Assembly: GCA_013397435.1 (NCBI GenBank)
Contig: VZRG01000004.1
Coordinates: 1,277,560-1,341,559, forward strand
DNA length: 64,000 nt
Direction of reading: 5' to 3'
Source of the DNA: Erythrocercus mccallii
Taxonomy: Eukaryota > Chordata > Aves > Passeriformes > Dicruridae
Of the stretch, positions 15,201-30,200 are shown in pieces (the first letter of the stretch is position 1; the number at the start of each line of letters is the position of its first letter). The notes beneath the pieces were generated by a model, which had not been told where the DNA came from, searched no databases, and saw only the letters and a program-made list of their open reading frames with translations. The translations under genes were made by a program, and so were the position numbers.

Positions 15201-18200
15201 TGTTTGTGCAGACAAGCTTAAATGTCAACAACTTGAAATCATAAGTAGTTGAGGCTGGAAGGCACTTCTGGAGATTAACTATTCCTGCCCCTCGCTCAAA
15301 GCAAGGTCAGGTGGAACAGCATGCCTAGGTGTTCAATCAGATTTTGAATGTCCACAGCGTCTCTGAGTGGCAGTTCCAGTGTTTGACCAACGTCAGTGAG
15401 GGGAAAGGAAAAAAAACCCAAACTTATTTTCATATGTTGAAGTGCAGTTTACCATATTTCAGTTTGTGCCTGCTGCCTCTCGATCTTGACACAGAATCTT
15501 TACTCTGAATGTATGGTGGTGATATGTTTCAGTTTGCACTGTTTGAAGTGATCATTTAAGAAGTGTATTTGCAACTTCATTAGGGAAGCAGTTAAAAATT
15601 GTAGAATCTTACAACGGGAAATCTAATAATCTATTCTGACATCAGGAAAATATGTTCAAACCTGACAGACACTTTATGTGTTCTCTTGTTTTGATAGCTC
15701 AATGTTTTGTAGCTACCCAGCATTTCTATCATTATCTTTGATTAGCATCTGGAAAAGATGCAAAAACCACCTGCTCTATAGATAGGATCTCTGTAGTAGT
15801 AAGGAGAAAGATATTTTTGATAGTTTTGAAGCTCAGCAGACTTCTCTGTTTCAAAGGGGGAGCATAGAGTGAAGTTTGATAGTCAAATGTTACTCCTGGA
15901 GAATACTACCCTGCCAGGCTTCTTCTTCTTTTTACACAGACAGATAATCCATCAAGTTTTCACATGCTAATAGCTGGGACACATAAGCTGAATAGCAGTG
16001 CAGGTTTCTAAGCCATGTGTCTAAAGCGTGTTGTGAGGGACAGTTGGTGGCCTGTCAGTTCATTTAGCATAAATCTTGTGTGTCAGCAACAGAAGTACTG
16101 GCTGTAACATTTCAGTAGCTTTAGCTAAACCAGAAAGGATGAAAATTGATTTCAGAGAGAATAGATTAAAATCTGAAATACACATTGCTACCTTTTTTTC
16201 CCCCCCAAGATTAAATTAAGAATGAAAAAAGATTGTTTGGAACACATCTTAACATGCAAAAATTGGAAGAACTCTTCCACAAGATATAAATAATCTAAGA
16301 ATTTATATTCTGACACAGTTGGAGTTACAAAATGTTTAATATTGAAGAATTTCAGAATATAGGCAGCTATATGTTGCTGCTTTCTTTGGAGGATAATATT
16401 ATGTCTTGATAGAAATTTTATTCACAAATCTTCAATAATAAAGTAAAAAAGCCTAATACATTAGGACAAAATGGCAGTGTTGATTTGGTTCATGAACAGT
16501 TCTAGAATAGAAGAGACAGAATTAGATGTTAGTTTTGGCCCTTGATAAATATATTGCAAAGTTGTGAGTTAGGTGCATTTGAAATTAATGTACTTTTAAG
16601 TGACTGGCACCTTTTTTTGTTGGTGTTGGCATAACAAAAAAGATGTCATAGAACTATTTGTATTTGATTTCTGCCTGTTCAACTGAGCTGTGAGCATACT
16701 CCGACAAAGACAAACTACATCCTTTTATCGAATTCCTTAGGTAGGTATGCAGAACAATGTCTTAGTTCATTATATATCTAATGGTACTCTGTCTTCTCTT
16801 GAGATTAAATGTGTCATTTGTGATCATTTCTTTCTTATCTCAAAAACTGCTGCAGCTGAGACATTTTCAAACCTCTTGTGTTTTAGTTGTGTCAGATATG
16901 ACTTATCTGATGTGATAGAAAAGCTAATGCAAATTTGTTCACTGAACTCTGACAATTTTCATTACTTCTCAAAAAAACACCCTGGCAGAAGTAAATACCA
17001 CAACATGTGGTTTTAGAAGACTTCATAACATTTTTTTGGGGGAGTGTGCATTCCATTTAACCTGGGAATGCCCTCTCAACTTCAAATCTCTTAAGTATTC
17101 ATTGTGAACAGCATCTGATATGGTGGGAATAACCACTGGAGTTTGTATTGTCTCAAAGTTTTGAAATGTTATAAATGATGTTATTTGTTTGGTATTTTCT
17201 GTTTCCATATCAGGCCTATATGTCCGTGTTCACTGTGAATTCAAATACGGGAAAAAAAGATGGGTTTACATGGTTAACAAATGGAAATACCTTTAGCTTT
17301 TCTACATTCTCAAGATAGGGTAAAATGCATTGTGATACTGACTCAAGACTGGATTTATAGTGATTTATGTTGAATTTATTTAAATTTCTTATTTCTCCTG
17401 TGTTTATTGCATACATATTTTTCCTCGGCTTTGGAGTTCCTGTTTGCTCCAGAGGTTTTGTGCTGAGTAAAAATTAAGAGCTATATTTGGTGTTCTGATA
17501 TCTTTCCTGTAATTTTTTCATCATGAAAGGATAGCAAGAACAGGACTAGAGATGGTCAGATGTTGAGCATCTAACATACAAGTGCATGCGTGTTAGAATA
17601 CAATAGTGACTTCAACAAGAAAAAAAATTGGGTTTGATTATCTTTTAAATCTGCCTCCAAACTGATGTTTTACAGGCCTCATTGATGGTTATGCAGATGA
17701 GAAGGCGTTTCTGGAAAAACAACTCCAGGAAAAAATAGATGTAATTGACCATCTAGAGCAAGAGCTGCTGTGTACAGGTAACAAATTGCAGGAGTTAGAG
17801 GCTGAACAGCAGCAGGTCCAGGAAGAAAAGGAATTACTCTCCAGACAGAAGGACGCCATGAGAGCAGAGGCGGGGCCAGTAGAGCAGCGTATGTATCCAT
17901 CACAATCTTTCTATGAGATTTGGTTATACTTCCAAATAAAATAAGTAGTCTTGGCAAAGGCTTCTCCCCATTGCCTTTGGGATCTTTAATAAAAATGTGA
18001 TAGGGCCAACTGATATTTTCACACCTGTTGCCTAATGTTAGCATGATAACTTTTCTTGATTTTTAAACAAGAAATGACTGAATTTTTAGAAGTGTTGAGA
18101 AATTATAGTTGTTCTTTAAGCCAGATAAAGCTTTATCTCCAAAAATCTGCTTTTATTTAGATTACCACTGGAGATGGAATAGCATCAGTGGATAAAAATG

Positions 18201-21200
18201 CTGTCTAAATACTTTCCAAACAGACTTAAAGACAGACTAGGAAGCATACCCACTAGAACACAATTGCACTACATATGGTGGCTGTATTTATTTTGGTCAC
18301 AGAAGATAAATTTTTCTAATAAATTCCTCTTTCAGAGAAGAATAGCACAACAGTTGCATGATAAGGAAAGCCTTTTATCTACCAGTTATGAAAACTTTCA
18401 GCCCTGATGGTGAAAATTTCAGATATATACCATGTCAATGTAATCTAACTAACTGCTTACTCAAGGAAAGCATTTACCCTCATGAAATAAATGTGTCTTT
18501 TAATTCTTCCTTAAACTAATCACGAAATTAATATTCCATGTTTGAGAGAGGAAGAAAATTAGAACACTAGTGTTTTAAGAGGTACTAATTTTTCAAGGAT
18601 TGCAATCCTTACATTGTAAATAGCAGGTTGAAATTATCATTTTATTTAATTTTTAGAAGTTTATTCCGATTGATAATGTCACCATTTTTATAGATTGCAC
18701 ATCTTGTGTATCTGCAATTTCCTGCAATTTTCTGTAACAATGGAATTTTAAGAGCAACCTGCTGCTTCCTACTCTGTAATAAAGAAGATCCTTGTCTATG
18801 ATTCCACTTTAGTTATTTTTTGTGTGGTTTAGGCTTCTAAATATATTTGAAGTTATTTTCATGTTTAAGAGCTGTAAGGATAAACAATTCTATAAATATA
18901 TGTAGGTACTTATATCATGCATACCAGAATAACTTTTCACATTCCCTAAGTTATCTCAACAACTTTGTCATTAAATGCCACATCTTATCTTTGGCTTCAT
19001 TTTCTCTTACATTGTTGCACCACAAGAAAACTATAGCTGGCATGTGAATTACTTTGCTTCTTTTTTTTGTTTTCTCTCTCTATTCTCCTAGGCCTAGTAG
19101 ATGCTGCAATCGATGCAGCTTCCCAAGCAGGTGTGTTTGTATGTTGCATGGCCAATCTGTAACTGCGTGGAAGACTTACACGTACTGACATTGTTAATCA
19201 GGATTATTGGGCTTTTGGCTTACTGACGTTACTTTTAATTCTTACTGGCCTGCAGCTTTGATGTTGTATTTCCTACTGAGTTTTACATTTTGCTAACAAC
19301 ATTCCTTATAATTTCTAAACATAATAAGCAAATTCATCAATAACCATCATCTTATTCACCTATGAATTGCAGTTACTTAGATGGTATTTGTGAGATATTT
19401 TTGTAGTATTTTATTTCTTTTTATTTCCAAATACAGCTGAGTCATTCACCGTGATAATTAAACATCTTATTATATTGCTATATAATGGTTACCTAGAAAT
19501 GAGAATTGGTTACATATGATGTAAGATGATGGTGCCCGAAAGATCTTTCTTCCCTAGTGAAAGTAAATTTTATTGTTTCTGTCTAAATATCAATCCTGTT
19601 TTTAAGATTCTCCAAAAGTAAGTGCACTTTGCCGTTTGGGTTTTACCTCAAGGGATTCGTACGGTTATTTAATAAGCACTTCAGTGGGCTGTGGCTTAAG
19701 AGTCTTAGAGTGGTTTGGGGCTTTCCTATGTATGTGCTTGCTGGCTTTTCCATGATGACTCAAAATTGGGCATTCATGCAGTCACTGATTTTGCAAGCTC
19801 CAGTTGCAGGTCAGTAATTTTCCTCTCTGTCTGCCCAGCAACCTCGCTAAGGCTTTCAGTATTTCCCTCAAATTATTTATATGTATCACATTAAATAATG
19901 AAGTCCGGGAGTGGATTGATTTTACTGGCAATGGGGATGAGAAGAGGGTTGGGTTTTCTGTGCATCAGTGTTAACTCCCGTGCTGACTCTAGCTGTGGTT
20001 TAACCCGTGCATTTTCTTTTCTTTTCAATTGTACAAAGACCTTTTAATTGATATGAAACTTAAACAGGGAAGTGATCTGATACAACTTCAGTAACAGTCC
20101 TTCGAAGACTACCTAAAGGGTAGTAATTTTGATATGAATTTGCTTCAGTCATTATCATGATTATTTCTGAGAAGAAAAGATATTTTCAAAAAAAGAAAAA
20201 TAGCAAAAACCCAAGCCAGTTCACATCCTTCTGCAGATTACAGCATGGATGCCTTGGGGAGTGGTTTTGCTTCATAACATTGCTTACTGTTCATATCTAA
20301 AAGTAGTGATGCTTTTGTTATACTCAGAATTACTGGAGGAAACAGAAAAGCTAATGAAGGAAAAAATTGAAGTACAACGTCAAGCTGAAAAAGAATATGA
20401 TGACCTTCAGAAGCAAGTTAAAGTCTTGGAAATAGACTTGGAAGAACAGGTCAATCGTTTCATAGAGCTAGAACAAGAAAAAAATGCAGAATTAATGGAC
20501 TTAAGGCAGCAAAACCAGGCCTTGGAGAAGCAACTGGAGAAAACAAGAAAATTTCTAGATGTAAGTATGGTAAAGGGCAGATATCATGAAGGTGGGTAGC
20601 ACTGATACTGAAATTTGGTTCAGGGAGAAATGCTAATTTTTTTCAAATTTGAGCAAACATAGGCAGTGTTGTAGGTTCCAGCCCAAGAATTTATTAACAT
20701 TTTAAAAATTGAGAATTATTTGGCAGTGCTTGCTTAGGACAGGTCTGTATTTCAAGCAATTTATAGTTACTTTTTCTGATGGCTTTTCATAATATTAACC
20801 CAGAATTAATTTTCATTTTGAATTTCTATTTATTCTGCAAGTATCAAAGACAAACAGTAGGGAAGAAATCATAAAATATTTACTTACTGTCATTTGTATG
20901 TTGTACCTGGAACAGAAGAAACAAACCTGTCATTTTTTGTGAAATACTACTTGGCGTGTCTCTGCTGTGCTTTATTAAAAATACAAAATTTATTGCCTCA
21001 AATGATAAAGATGTTAATGGTGTCTGCAATACGTTCTGCTAGCTTATAAATATTGACATTACTGTTACCAGCCTCATACTAATGCAAGTTAAAAGTGATG
21101 ACACTTAACTTGGATAATTTTTGAATCAAATGGTGTATCCACATAATTTCTTAACTTGCAGGAACAAGCAATTGACCGAGAACACGAGAGAGATGTATTC

Positions 21201-24200
21201 CAGCAAGAGATACAGAAGCTGGAACAACAGCTTAAGGTTCCACAAAGGAGTCAGCCTGTCAATGAACATCAAACCAGAGAGGTAACACATTTTATTACTT
21301 GTAGTCAATGACTATGAATGACAAGTTGACAGCTGTTAAGATGTTATAAGGAAGCTATTTTATGGTGTACCTACTCTGTGTGCATTTGCAAGCCAGAAAA
21401 GTAAATGGCCTGAGATTGGAGGTGTTGCAGGAAAATGGTGGAACTGTTTTTCTAGGCTGTTTGGTTTTAGTAGCAGATACACAGAAACTTCTTGACTTTC
21501 AGTAAGGCTCTCTCCTATAACTTAACTTAGAAAATCCACTGTTCTCAAAAGTTTGTGGAAACATTTAAGACTATTCTAGCAATTTTACATTCTTATGTTC
21601 TTTGACAACACTGTTCTTTACATTATGTTCTTATGTTGGGTTTTGACATCCTGTTTATGGCACAGGTACATCAGTGAGGGAATTGAGTTACTGAGGTTTA
21701 ACACCTGTGATGTAGCACTCTGTGTGTACACCTGAACCTCCCCAGTGAAAGTCTGTTGGCACTGAAAGAAATGTAGTGACTGTAGAGCAGCAGCTCAAGG
21801 GAATCACAAAAAACTTACACTCAGCAAAATCAAGAAGTGGCAGCAGTGCAAATGCTATCAGTTATAATGCTTTTGCAGATATTGTTTGATGAACTGTTAG
21901 TTAATTAAATTACGTTTTATTTTTTGTGGATTTTCTTGTGTGCTGCTTTTTGATCAAGGCTGATACTTATGCATTATTTTCTTGCTTGATTTTCAGTATT
22001 AAAATGTCCTCTGTTACGTTAGACTGTCATTTTCAAATCAAAGATCTTACTGGAGTAGCTCAGTTGCTGTCATTCAATTCTTAAATATTTGCAAAATTTA
22101 GTATTCTGTATTATATGAAATAGTGAATTGTGTCCCTGCCTGTGATAGGTGTGTTGGAACTAACCTTTAAGGTCCCTTCCTACCAAAACCATTTTATGAT
22201 TCTAGGATATATTTTAGGACCACAGACAGTAATAGGACACAAATTGCTGTATAAGAGATGAGCATGTCAAAGTACTCATTTATTTGGAATTTGCAGGTTT
22301 AGAACTGTGATTCATTGGGTTTCTAAATATATTTTAGTACAAAGGTTTGTATGAAATACAACACTGTAAAGTCAGTACTATGGGATATGGTTGTCATCAG
22401 CCTCTGTGAACAATGAATCATCTGGAATTAGCTGGGTACATGTTAAACAAAACATACAGAGCAATTTTATATCTGTTTCCTTCTGTTGCCAAGAGTGTGC
22501 ACATTGCTCTCCTGCTGACATTTTACACAGATGGAGGTGGCTCTGGCACAGTTAATTTTCCTGAATCCAGGATGTTCATTTTCAATTAATTTTGTTATGT
22601 GTCTGTTTATTATTTGTGGCACGGATAGCATATGAATTCCTAGTTAAAATTCTCACATAAAAAAAAAAAATCTCCCAAGAAAAGTTCTAATTTGATAACA
22701 TAATAAAAATTGTCCTATTTGTTCAGAATCTGTATGTAAAAATCATCCTGATTTATGTGTATATATATACATATGTGTACACTCTTAAGCTAGCAGATAT
22801 GCTACAATGGAAATTTAAAGTGTGCTGTAAAATGAAAGACAGATTTAACTGTGATAAAAATTTTGAGGTTTATACTTGAGATTTTAAAATCAGAAATTTT
22901 TGTTAGGTAGAAAGACAGTAAGATAATGTCTGCAAGCATCACAGATGTAGGAGCTGGTTTAGGTGTAGGTGATGTTAAATATGATATGCTAGAAGTTATA
23001 GACAGGTTTTTCAATAATGTGTTAGAATTACACTTATCAAGTGCAGTACATATTCTTACTACATAGTATATTTTGATGTTACAGTATTCCTTTAAATATT
23101 TTGTAATATTTTTTTCATTATTTATCATGCTTTTGAGAGAGTTGTTCTATTTTTTGTAGTTGCATTTTTAAAAATCCTCTTCTGCTTTGAAGGAATGCTG
23201 TGAGCATTTTCGGTTGATAACTAAATTTGTTTCTTACTGTAGTTTCAGCTTTGTCAACTTATTCCAGGGAGGGTTGTCATAGAGTCTGCTCTAGACTTGA
23301 TTTTTATTTTTCCATTTCTCTCTCAGGACTTTTTTGAGGTCACTTCAGACTCTGATGTTACTCATGGATGGATAATGTCAATAATACCATCCTGTCAGCT
23401 TTATGTTCTGGTCCTCTTCTCTCCTGTCTCTTGAAATGCTTTGACTCTTCTACCTTTTGGCTACATCGTAACTTCCTAATTGTAAATACTGAAATCAGTT
23501 TCTTGAGCGGGACAAAGATTACTTTCCCTATCTCTTGCTCAATTACTCAGGTCTTATCTCTGTACATCATACTATGAATTTGTTATGCATCTTTCTTATC
23601 TGTAATTTAAATTAATAATTTCCGAAATACAGCTAGAAAAGGATAGGTAATACTTTCTCTGCTACTTAAGTTAATCTTTTAATATGTTGCTTCTGAGATA
23701 CATACATCTGACCCACTGAGATTCAGAATGTTTGATTTGAACATTTTGTCCCCCATAGAAAGTGATTCTGTTACATCCATGACATCTGTTTGGTCCCATT
23801 TAAGGAACACAGCAAGAAAACAAAAAGCTTCCTATCCTTCATGATTTAAGTATAGCTATTCTCTTCAATATTAAAGGTCCAGTGGGTTTTAGCATATTCC
23901 TGTATATCACTAATCAGCTCCTTCTTTTGAATAATTTTGTCACAGATTTTTAGAACTGTGATTTTCCTCTGGGGCAAATAGCATCTTGACCATAAGGTCA
24001 AGATATTCCATCCATAGGTGTTAAAGGCATCATTTTACTGGGCTGCATAGGGATGGATAGGGATGTGCTGCTTACTTTTAACTGACTACAGAGTCTGAAG
24101 ACTTCAGAAGGACAAGATCAGATCTAGAGAGTAGGCAGTGTGGCACAGAACATACCACTGCTGAAATAATGTTGGTTTTATTTGTTGGATGTAGTACCCC

Positions 24201-27200
24201 ACAGTATTCTGACTATATGTTCTGATTCACCTAAAGAGTAGGAGTTTCGTTATGGGAGAAAAAGAGGAAAACTTTCTTCCTGTCAAAAATGCATGGTGTT
24301 GCTATTGCTAATGAACCCTTCTAGTGTAAGTACAATATAATAATCTTGCCATATTGTCATCAGGTTGAACAGTTAACAAATCATCTCAAAGAAAAAACAG
24401 ACAAATGCAGTGAGCTTTTGCTCTCTAAGGAGCAGCTTCAGAGAGATATACAAGAACGAAATGAAGAAATTGAGAAGCTAGAATGCAGGATAAGAGAACT
24501 GGAACAAGCCTTAATCATCAGTGCAGACCACTTGCAAAAGGTATTGCTTGCTTGAAATTTATCAAGGATTTTCTGCTTTCTTATTTCCTTGAGACCAAAA
24601 TAGTGTATTTTTTAAATCTGATAACTATTAGTAGTATTTTTATTTATAGGTGGAGGAAAGGAAACAGTTTGGCACCATCATAGTAAAGGGAGAGTTACCT
24701 CTTGAAGTACAACTGCAAGCTGAACGAGAAGCTGTGGACAGAAAGGAAAAGGAGGTAAAATGCCTGTGAAAATTTCCATCTTTCCACTTCTATTTTGGTT
24801 TATCAGTTTTTGCTTTTTGTTGAGCTTAGTGGACTATACAGGTGAAATTTTTTACAGTTAGAGAGATAGCAGTCCAAATCCCTTTGAAATTCTCTCATGA
24901 TCCATGGTAGTTGTTGTTCTCTGTCAATACTTATGACTTGCAAGAGTGCTTCTGAAATAAAAATTCAGCCCAATTAAGAAAAACTGATTTTTTTAGTGGT
25001 GTTTAAAACTCCATTCAGTTTAAGGACTAAGAACGTCACCAAGTACACATTCTTTTGTTTGTGCATAGCAAACCATTTTACTGTAAACACTGTACTTGAA
25101 ATTTGTAGCATTTAATTTTTGGTATGGCTTCCTACTCTTTTTCCTGCTGCTTTTGTTGGAAACATAGGTCACAAACCTTGAGGAACAATTGGAGCAGTTT
25201 CGAGAGGAGCTAGAAAATAAAAATGAAGAAGTTCAGCAATTGCACATGCAGCTAGAAATTCAGCGAAAGGAGTCCACCACACACTTGCAGGAACTTGAAC
25301 AAGAGAACAAATTATTTAAGGTAACTGTGTAGCAGAGAAGCCTAAAGATTTAGTCTCCTTCCTCCACAGAAGTAAGTTCTTTGAAAGTGCCAAGATGCCA
25401 AATTCTTTCTCATTCCCGAGCATTCCACCATTCAACTTGCCAAAATATTTAAAAGCTCATATGATTACTTGTCATTCCATGAAATTTGTGTTATTTTAAT
25501 TCCTACACTTGAAATAGTCATACAAGAATATACAGAAAATGCAATGTACGACTGTAACATGTTTTGGGGGGTTTTTGGCAGGATGAAATGGAAATACTAG
25601 GACTAGCTATCCAGAAATCTGAAGATGCTGCCATAAAGGACCATCATTTAGTGGCTGGGAGGCTCGCTCACATCATGCAAGAAAAGGATCAGGAAATATA
25701 TCATCTTCATGAACAAATAGCAAAGCTGCAACAGCAACTTCAAGTCACAACTGACAACAAGGTAGATACTTCTGAAATCTTTTTCAGAGTCCTACTTTCT
25801 GCTGCTAGTTTGAAGAAAAAAACCACTGTCTCCCACCAGTTGCATTATCTTCTATTGCTGCCTTAATTTAAAAATGCAAGTGCTTCATTTTCAAGTCATG
25901 CTTTAAACCTAATCTCTTTTTACTTTTTAGTCTTGTTTATGACAGATGCTCTTTGCTAGCTCCTCTTTTTAATTATTCTCCCTTATTTCTGCTTGAGTTT
26001 TTGTCTTAAATTCTTCTTAATTCCTTATTCTTCTGATACTTCTGAGTATTTAATAGTGCTTACGTAGCTGAATTCAATTTCAACATTCATTTTAGCATCT
26101 TCTCTCACATGATTTACATTCAGTATTGCACTCCAGTGACATCTGCTGGATCATGTTAGATTTTAATGCATTTTTGGCAGTTGAACTTCTGAGCTCCATG
26201 AGCTTGCGTGAATGCTTTGTTCTCATACCAGTGTTGGCAACATCTTTTGTCCAATTTCAAACATGGAGGTGCAAACAAAATGGTGTCTTTTATTAGAAGT
26301 AGAGAGGAAGAAAAAAAGAAGCAGATTTATCTTACTGAGCTTTAATACCTGTAGCTTTCTGTTATTTTTCAATTACATGTTTCTTTGATTATTAGCTTCA
26401 CCTTCTTTTGGCTTACTTTCATTTTATACAGATAAACACACTGATTTTTTCAGTGGCTAAATTACGCATTCTGACTGTTTTAAATGTCATTTATTAGTCA
26501 GAACCTTTCACTCAAAAGCAAGTTAAGAACAGGATTTCTGTTATCCCTTCGTAGTAGACTGAACATTTAGGCTAATATTCTACTAGGACATACTGAATCC
26601 ACTAAAATAGGGCTCTGACTGAGCTGGGTAATTTCACTGAGTCTTTCTGTTCAAAATTCAGTTGTAGTGAAACTCAGTGAATAATGACAGAACTTTGAAT
26701 GGGATTTGGGAAACCACATTTAGGAAATATGATACTTCATGAATCCAGAACAGTTCTGCTCTATACAATGACCCCAGTAAGAGTTACAGTTCTTGCCTTG
26801 AGAAAAATACCTGGGATTCAGTTATAATTCATTTTAATGAATTAGTTTTTCTCCTGTTACATGAAGCTTAATTTTCTTAATTTCATCCTCTGACTTGGTC
26901 TTATTTTCCAGGACATTAAATAATTACTCTGCTTGGTTATGAGATCGTTATTAAATATTAACAGATTATTCTTAGGTTAATCCCTTTTCTAAGTCCCTTA
27001 GACATCTTCATCCCACTAAGTGCTTTTCTTTTAATTACTGTATTTGCATTCTGTGAGCCTTTATTCCATTATGTTATAAAGAACAGAAACTGTTATGCTG
27101 AGTTGATAGCAATCACCAGGATCACTGTGCTTTCTTCTGCCAGTGGCAGTGGGGTTGAAACTGTATAATGTTTAACATTCCTTCCAGCCCAAACCATTTT

Positions 27201-30200
27201 ATGATTTTATGATTTGTTCGGATTTAGAGTTTTTTGCACTTCCTCGAGTCTGTGGATTTTTAAAATTAAGTTCTTGGTTGGCAAACCAGCCTTTCTAATT
27301 TATACAGTCACATTTATTTTTGTACATATTATACTTACTACAGAGTCATCTTATTATTCTACTTCACTGACTAAGCATAGTGAAGTATTAAGTGACAAAG
27401 AAATAAACATGGCTATTTGAGTAATGAATTTAGTCATCTTTCATCTTTTCTGCATTTTTTCATATTCAAACAGACTCCGTTAGAGTTTTTACCTATTTCA
27501 GTTATCATAACTGATTTTATCTTATATGTTTTTCTGAATATTTTTGACATATTTTCTTCTGCCTTCTGCATTTCTACTGTAGAAGCACTGTTGTCTTCAG
27601 ATCTCCAAACGTTCACTTAAAAAAAATCCATTTTGTTTCTTAGCCTTACTACTTATAGTCTTGTCTGTCTTTATTTTGTCTTCATAAAGACAAATTTTTT
27701 GTCATTCTTCGACATTCAAATGAAATTTGCATCCACTGCAATTTAACAAGAAGGTTTTTTAATGAATTTTATTTCTTTTGCTGAGCCTTTTTTATTTATT
27801 GAATTTAGAGTTCATCAACACCACTCATTCCATTTTTTGTTTCTACCCATTTATTAGAAGCCAATATAAGATGTCTTCTCTTTTCTGCATCAGTCACCAC
27901 CTTCATATTTGATCAGTTACATAATTTTATAAATTTCTTGGAATTTTGATTCTCTTAATTTAAATTTAAATTTAAAGTGTCTTTAGAAGTAATCTAGGAA
28001 GGTATTATTCTTACTCTCTTAATGTTTTCATGAGTCTCTGATTGTTGTTTCGATAGTTATATACATTATAAAATAAATACTTCTATAACTTTGTCTCTTT
28101 TTACTTTGATTTAAACAATGGCACAGAGAAATGATTGTGCTCTGGGTCTGTGTGTACTACTTGCCCTGCATGTTTGTGTGCACATCTGCATACATGGATG
28201 CATGCACACGTAAACACACAAACGCATATTTAGGACTGTGACAGAAAATGTCACAGTTAACTGATAGGTGTTTTCTGTGGTCTCAGATTAAAAAGCACGT
28301 TACATCGGTATCTTTCAACCCAATTAGTAAAAGGTCTATTTATATTTAAAATACATATTCATCTAAATTGGGTGTGTCTTACATAGGCAAGTATCGTGAG
28401 CACTTAAAATTCAGTGTTCCCTAGCTCTGTGAATGTTATGAATGCTTTCACTTCATCTGATGCTTTAATAACTATTTTTCTGTTCTTTAAGATTATGGGC
28501 TACTTTCTGAGTCCTTTTTGAAGATGCCTCAATTCTCATTAAAGCTTTAGAAGAAACATCACATTAAGAAATTAATTGATAACTTTTTTTTACAAGATCT
28601 TTCAATGTTTGATTAAACTGTTTCTGTGAAGTCCAGGACAAACATGATCTGGGTATTTTTGCTTGGCTTTTTTCCCCAGGTTATTGAAGAGCAAAATGAG
28701 CATATACAGGACCTTGAAGCCCAGATAGAATGTCTGAAAAGCGATCAAGAACGTGTGAAGAAAAAAAACGATGAGGAGGTTGAGCAGTTGAATGATGTAA
28801 TTGATAAGCTTCAGCAGGAGCTGGCAATTATTGAACAAAAGATACCAACAGATGTTGCTGGTTGTCAAGAAGATGCTGACAGTCCAAAACACATACTTGA
28901 AGCAGTTCTGGCAGAAAAGGAAGCTTTGGAAAAGCAAGTAGAACACATAAATGCAGAGGCATCTCAAACTAAGAATGAGCTTGAGGAAACAAAGTTAAAA
29001 ATGAGCCAGTTGAAGCAAGAAATAAGTATGTTAAAAAAAGAGCATGAAAGAATAACAGAGAAATACAAGTGTGCACTGGTCCAAGGTGGTGAGTCAAAAC
29101 CAGAAGACAGGAGCAATGGAAAAACTGAACAAATGGAAGGAGGCTTATGTCAGGAGATAGACTTGCCAGATCAGTCCCAGCCTAGGACTTCAGATGAGAA
29201 CGCAAGAGTCACCATTAGCAAGATGGAGCTACAACTGCAGCAACTTCAGGTATGCATTAAACTAAAAGATTCAGAACTGTGCCAGTGCTACAATGAAATA
29301 AAAGACATGAAAGAGCAAAGCAAAGCTGAAAAAGAAATACTTAAAGAGAGGATATTAGAACTGGAAAAGACACTAATGGAGAAAGTTGCTGCTGCTCTTG
29401 TGAGTCAGGTTCAGCTAAATGCAGTTCAAGAGCAGAGAAGATTCATGCAGGAAATTCAGGAAGCTTCAAAGTGTGTGGATGAAGCAAGCAAGACTGCCCA
29501 AACAGAGGGTTTGAGTGATAGAACTGAAAATGAGACGGAATCAAAATTATCACTCTTAACACAGAGACTTAGTGAGATGGAAGACCAACTGGCAATGGTA
29601 AATCATAGCTTGGAGCTAGAAAAAGAAAATGTAAAAGTTGCACAAAAGGAAGCTGCAGTGAAAGAAAAGAGATTCTTAGAGCTTCAGCAATTGCTAGAAG
29701 AGGTTAAAGAAAAACATAAAGGAGAGATTCAGAAATATATTGAGCAAGAAGAAATGCAGACATATCAGGTAAATAGATGCCATTTCCTTTTGTCTTGTTT
29801 TCAGTAAAACCCGTTATTTTATGTAAAGTATAATGACTGAAACGGTTACTAATGAAAATAACTATAGGAATATTCTGCTTTATGTAGGACTTCCATTTCT
29901 GTGTTATTCCTACAGTTACAAAGAAGAGAAGGATGTTATTTTAGGGGAACCCCACTATCAGTTTCCATTATGCATTAAAAACACCTTTTCATGATTATAA
30001 GGTGGTTTTGAATTTTGGACATATAATTTCTTATTCTTAATTGGACTTGACATAGAATGAAATGTAGTAACTTCTACATGGTGTGGAGGTAGAGACAAAA
30101 ATTAAAATTATAAAAACCGTTTAAGAGGATTCAGAATGATAAGGGAAGTGGCACTAATTTGTCTATACAGGTGTTTTTGGAATGGAGATTGTTTATTTAT

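Larger units (their letters stand above)
25762..28679 (+). other. AKAP9: AKAP9 intron (2.9 kb), T-rich on the plus strand
   Basis: Contains a CR1 tail (27138–27213) and a TG/CA stretch (28143–28232). From about 25900 to 28100 the plus strand is visibly pyrimidine-rich. No gene seen. Confidence 0.75.

Noticed and set aside
28602..28967. 121-codon minus-strand open frame
   Set aside because: Lies antisense over the large AKAP9 exon; a shadow of biased coiled-coil codon use, with no recognisable protein.
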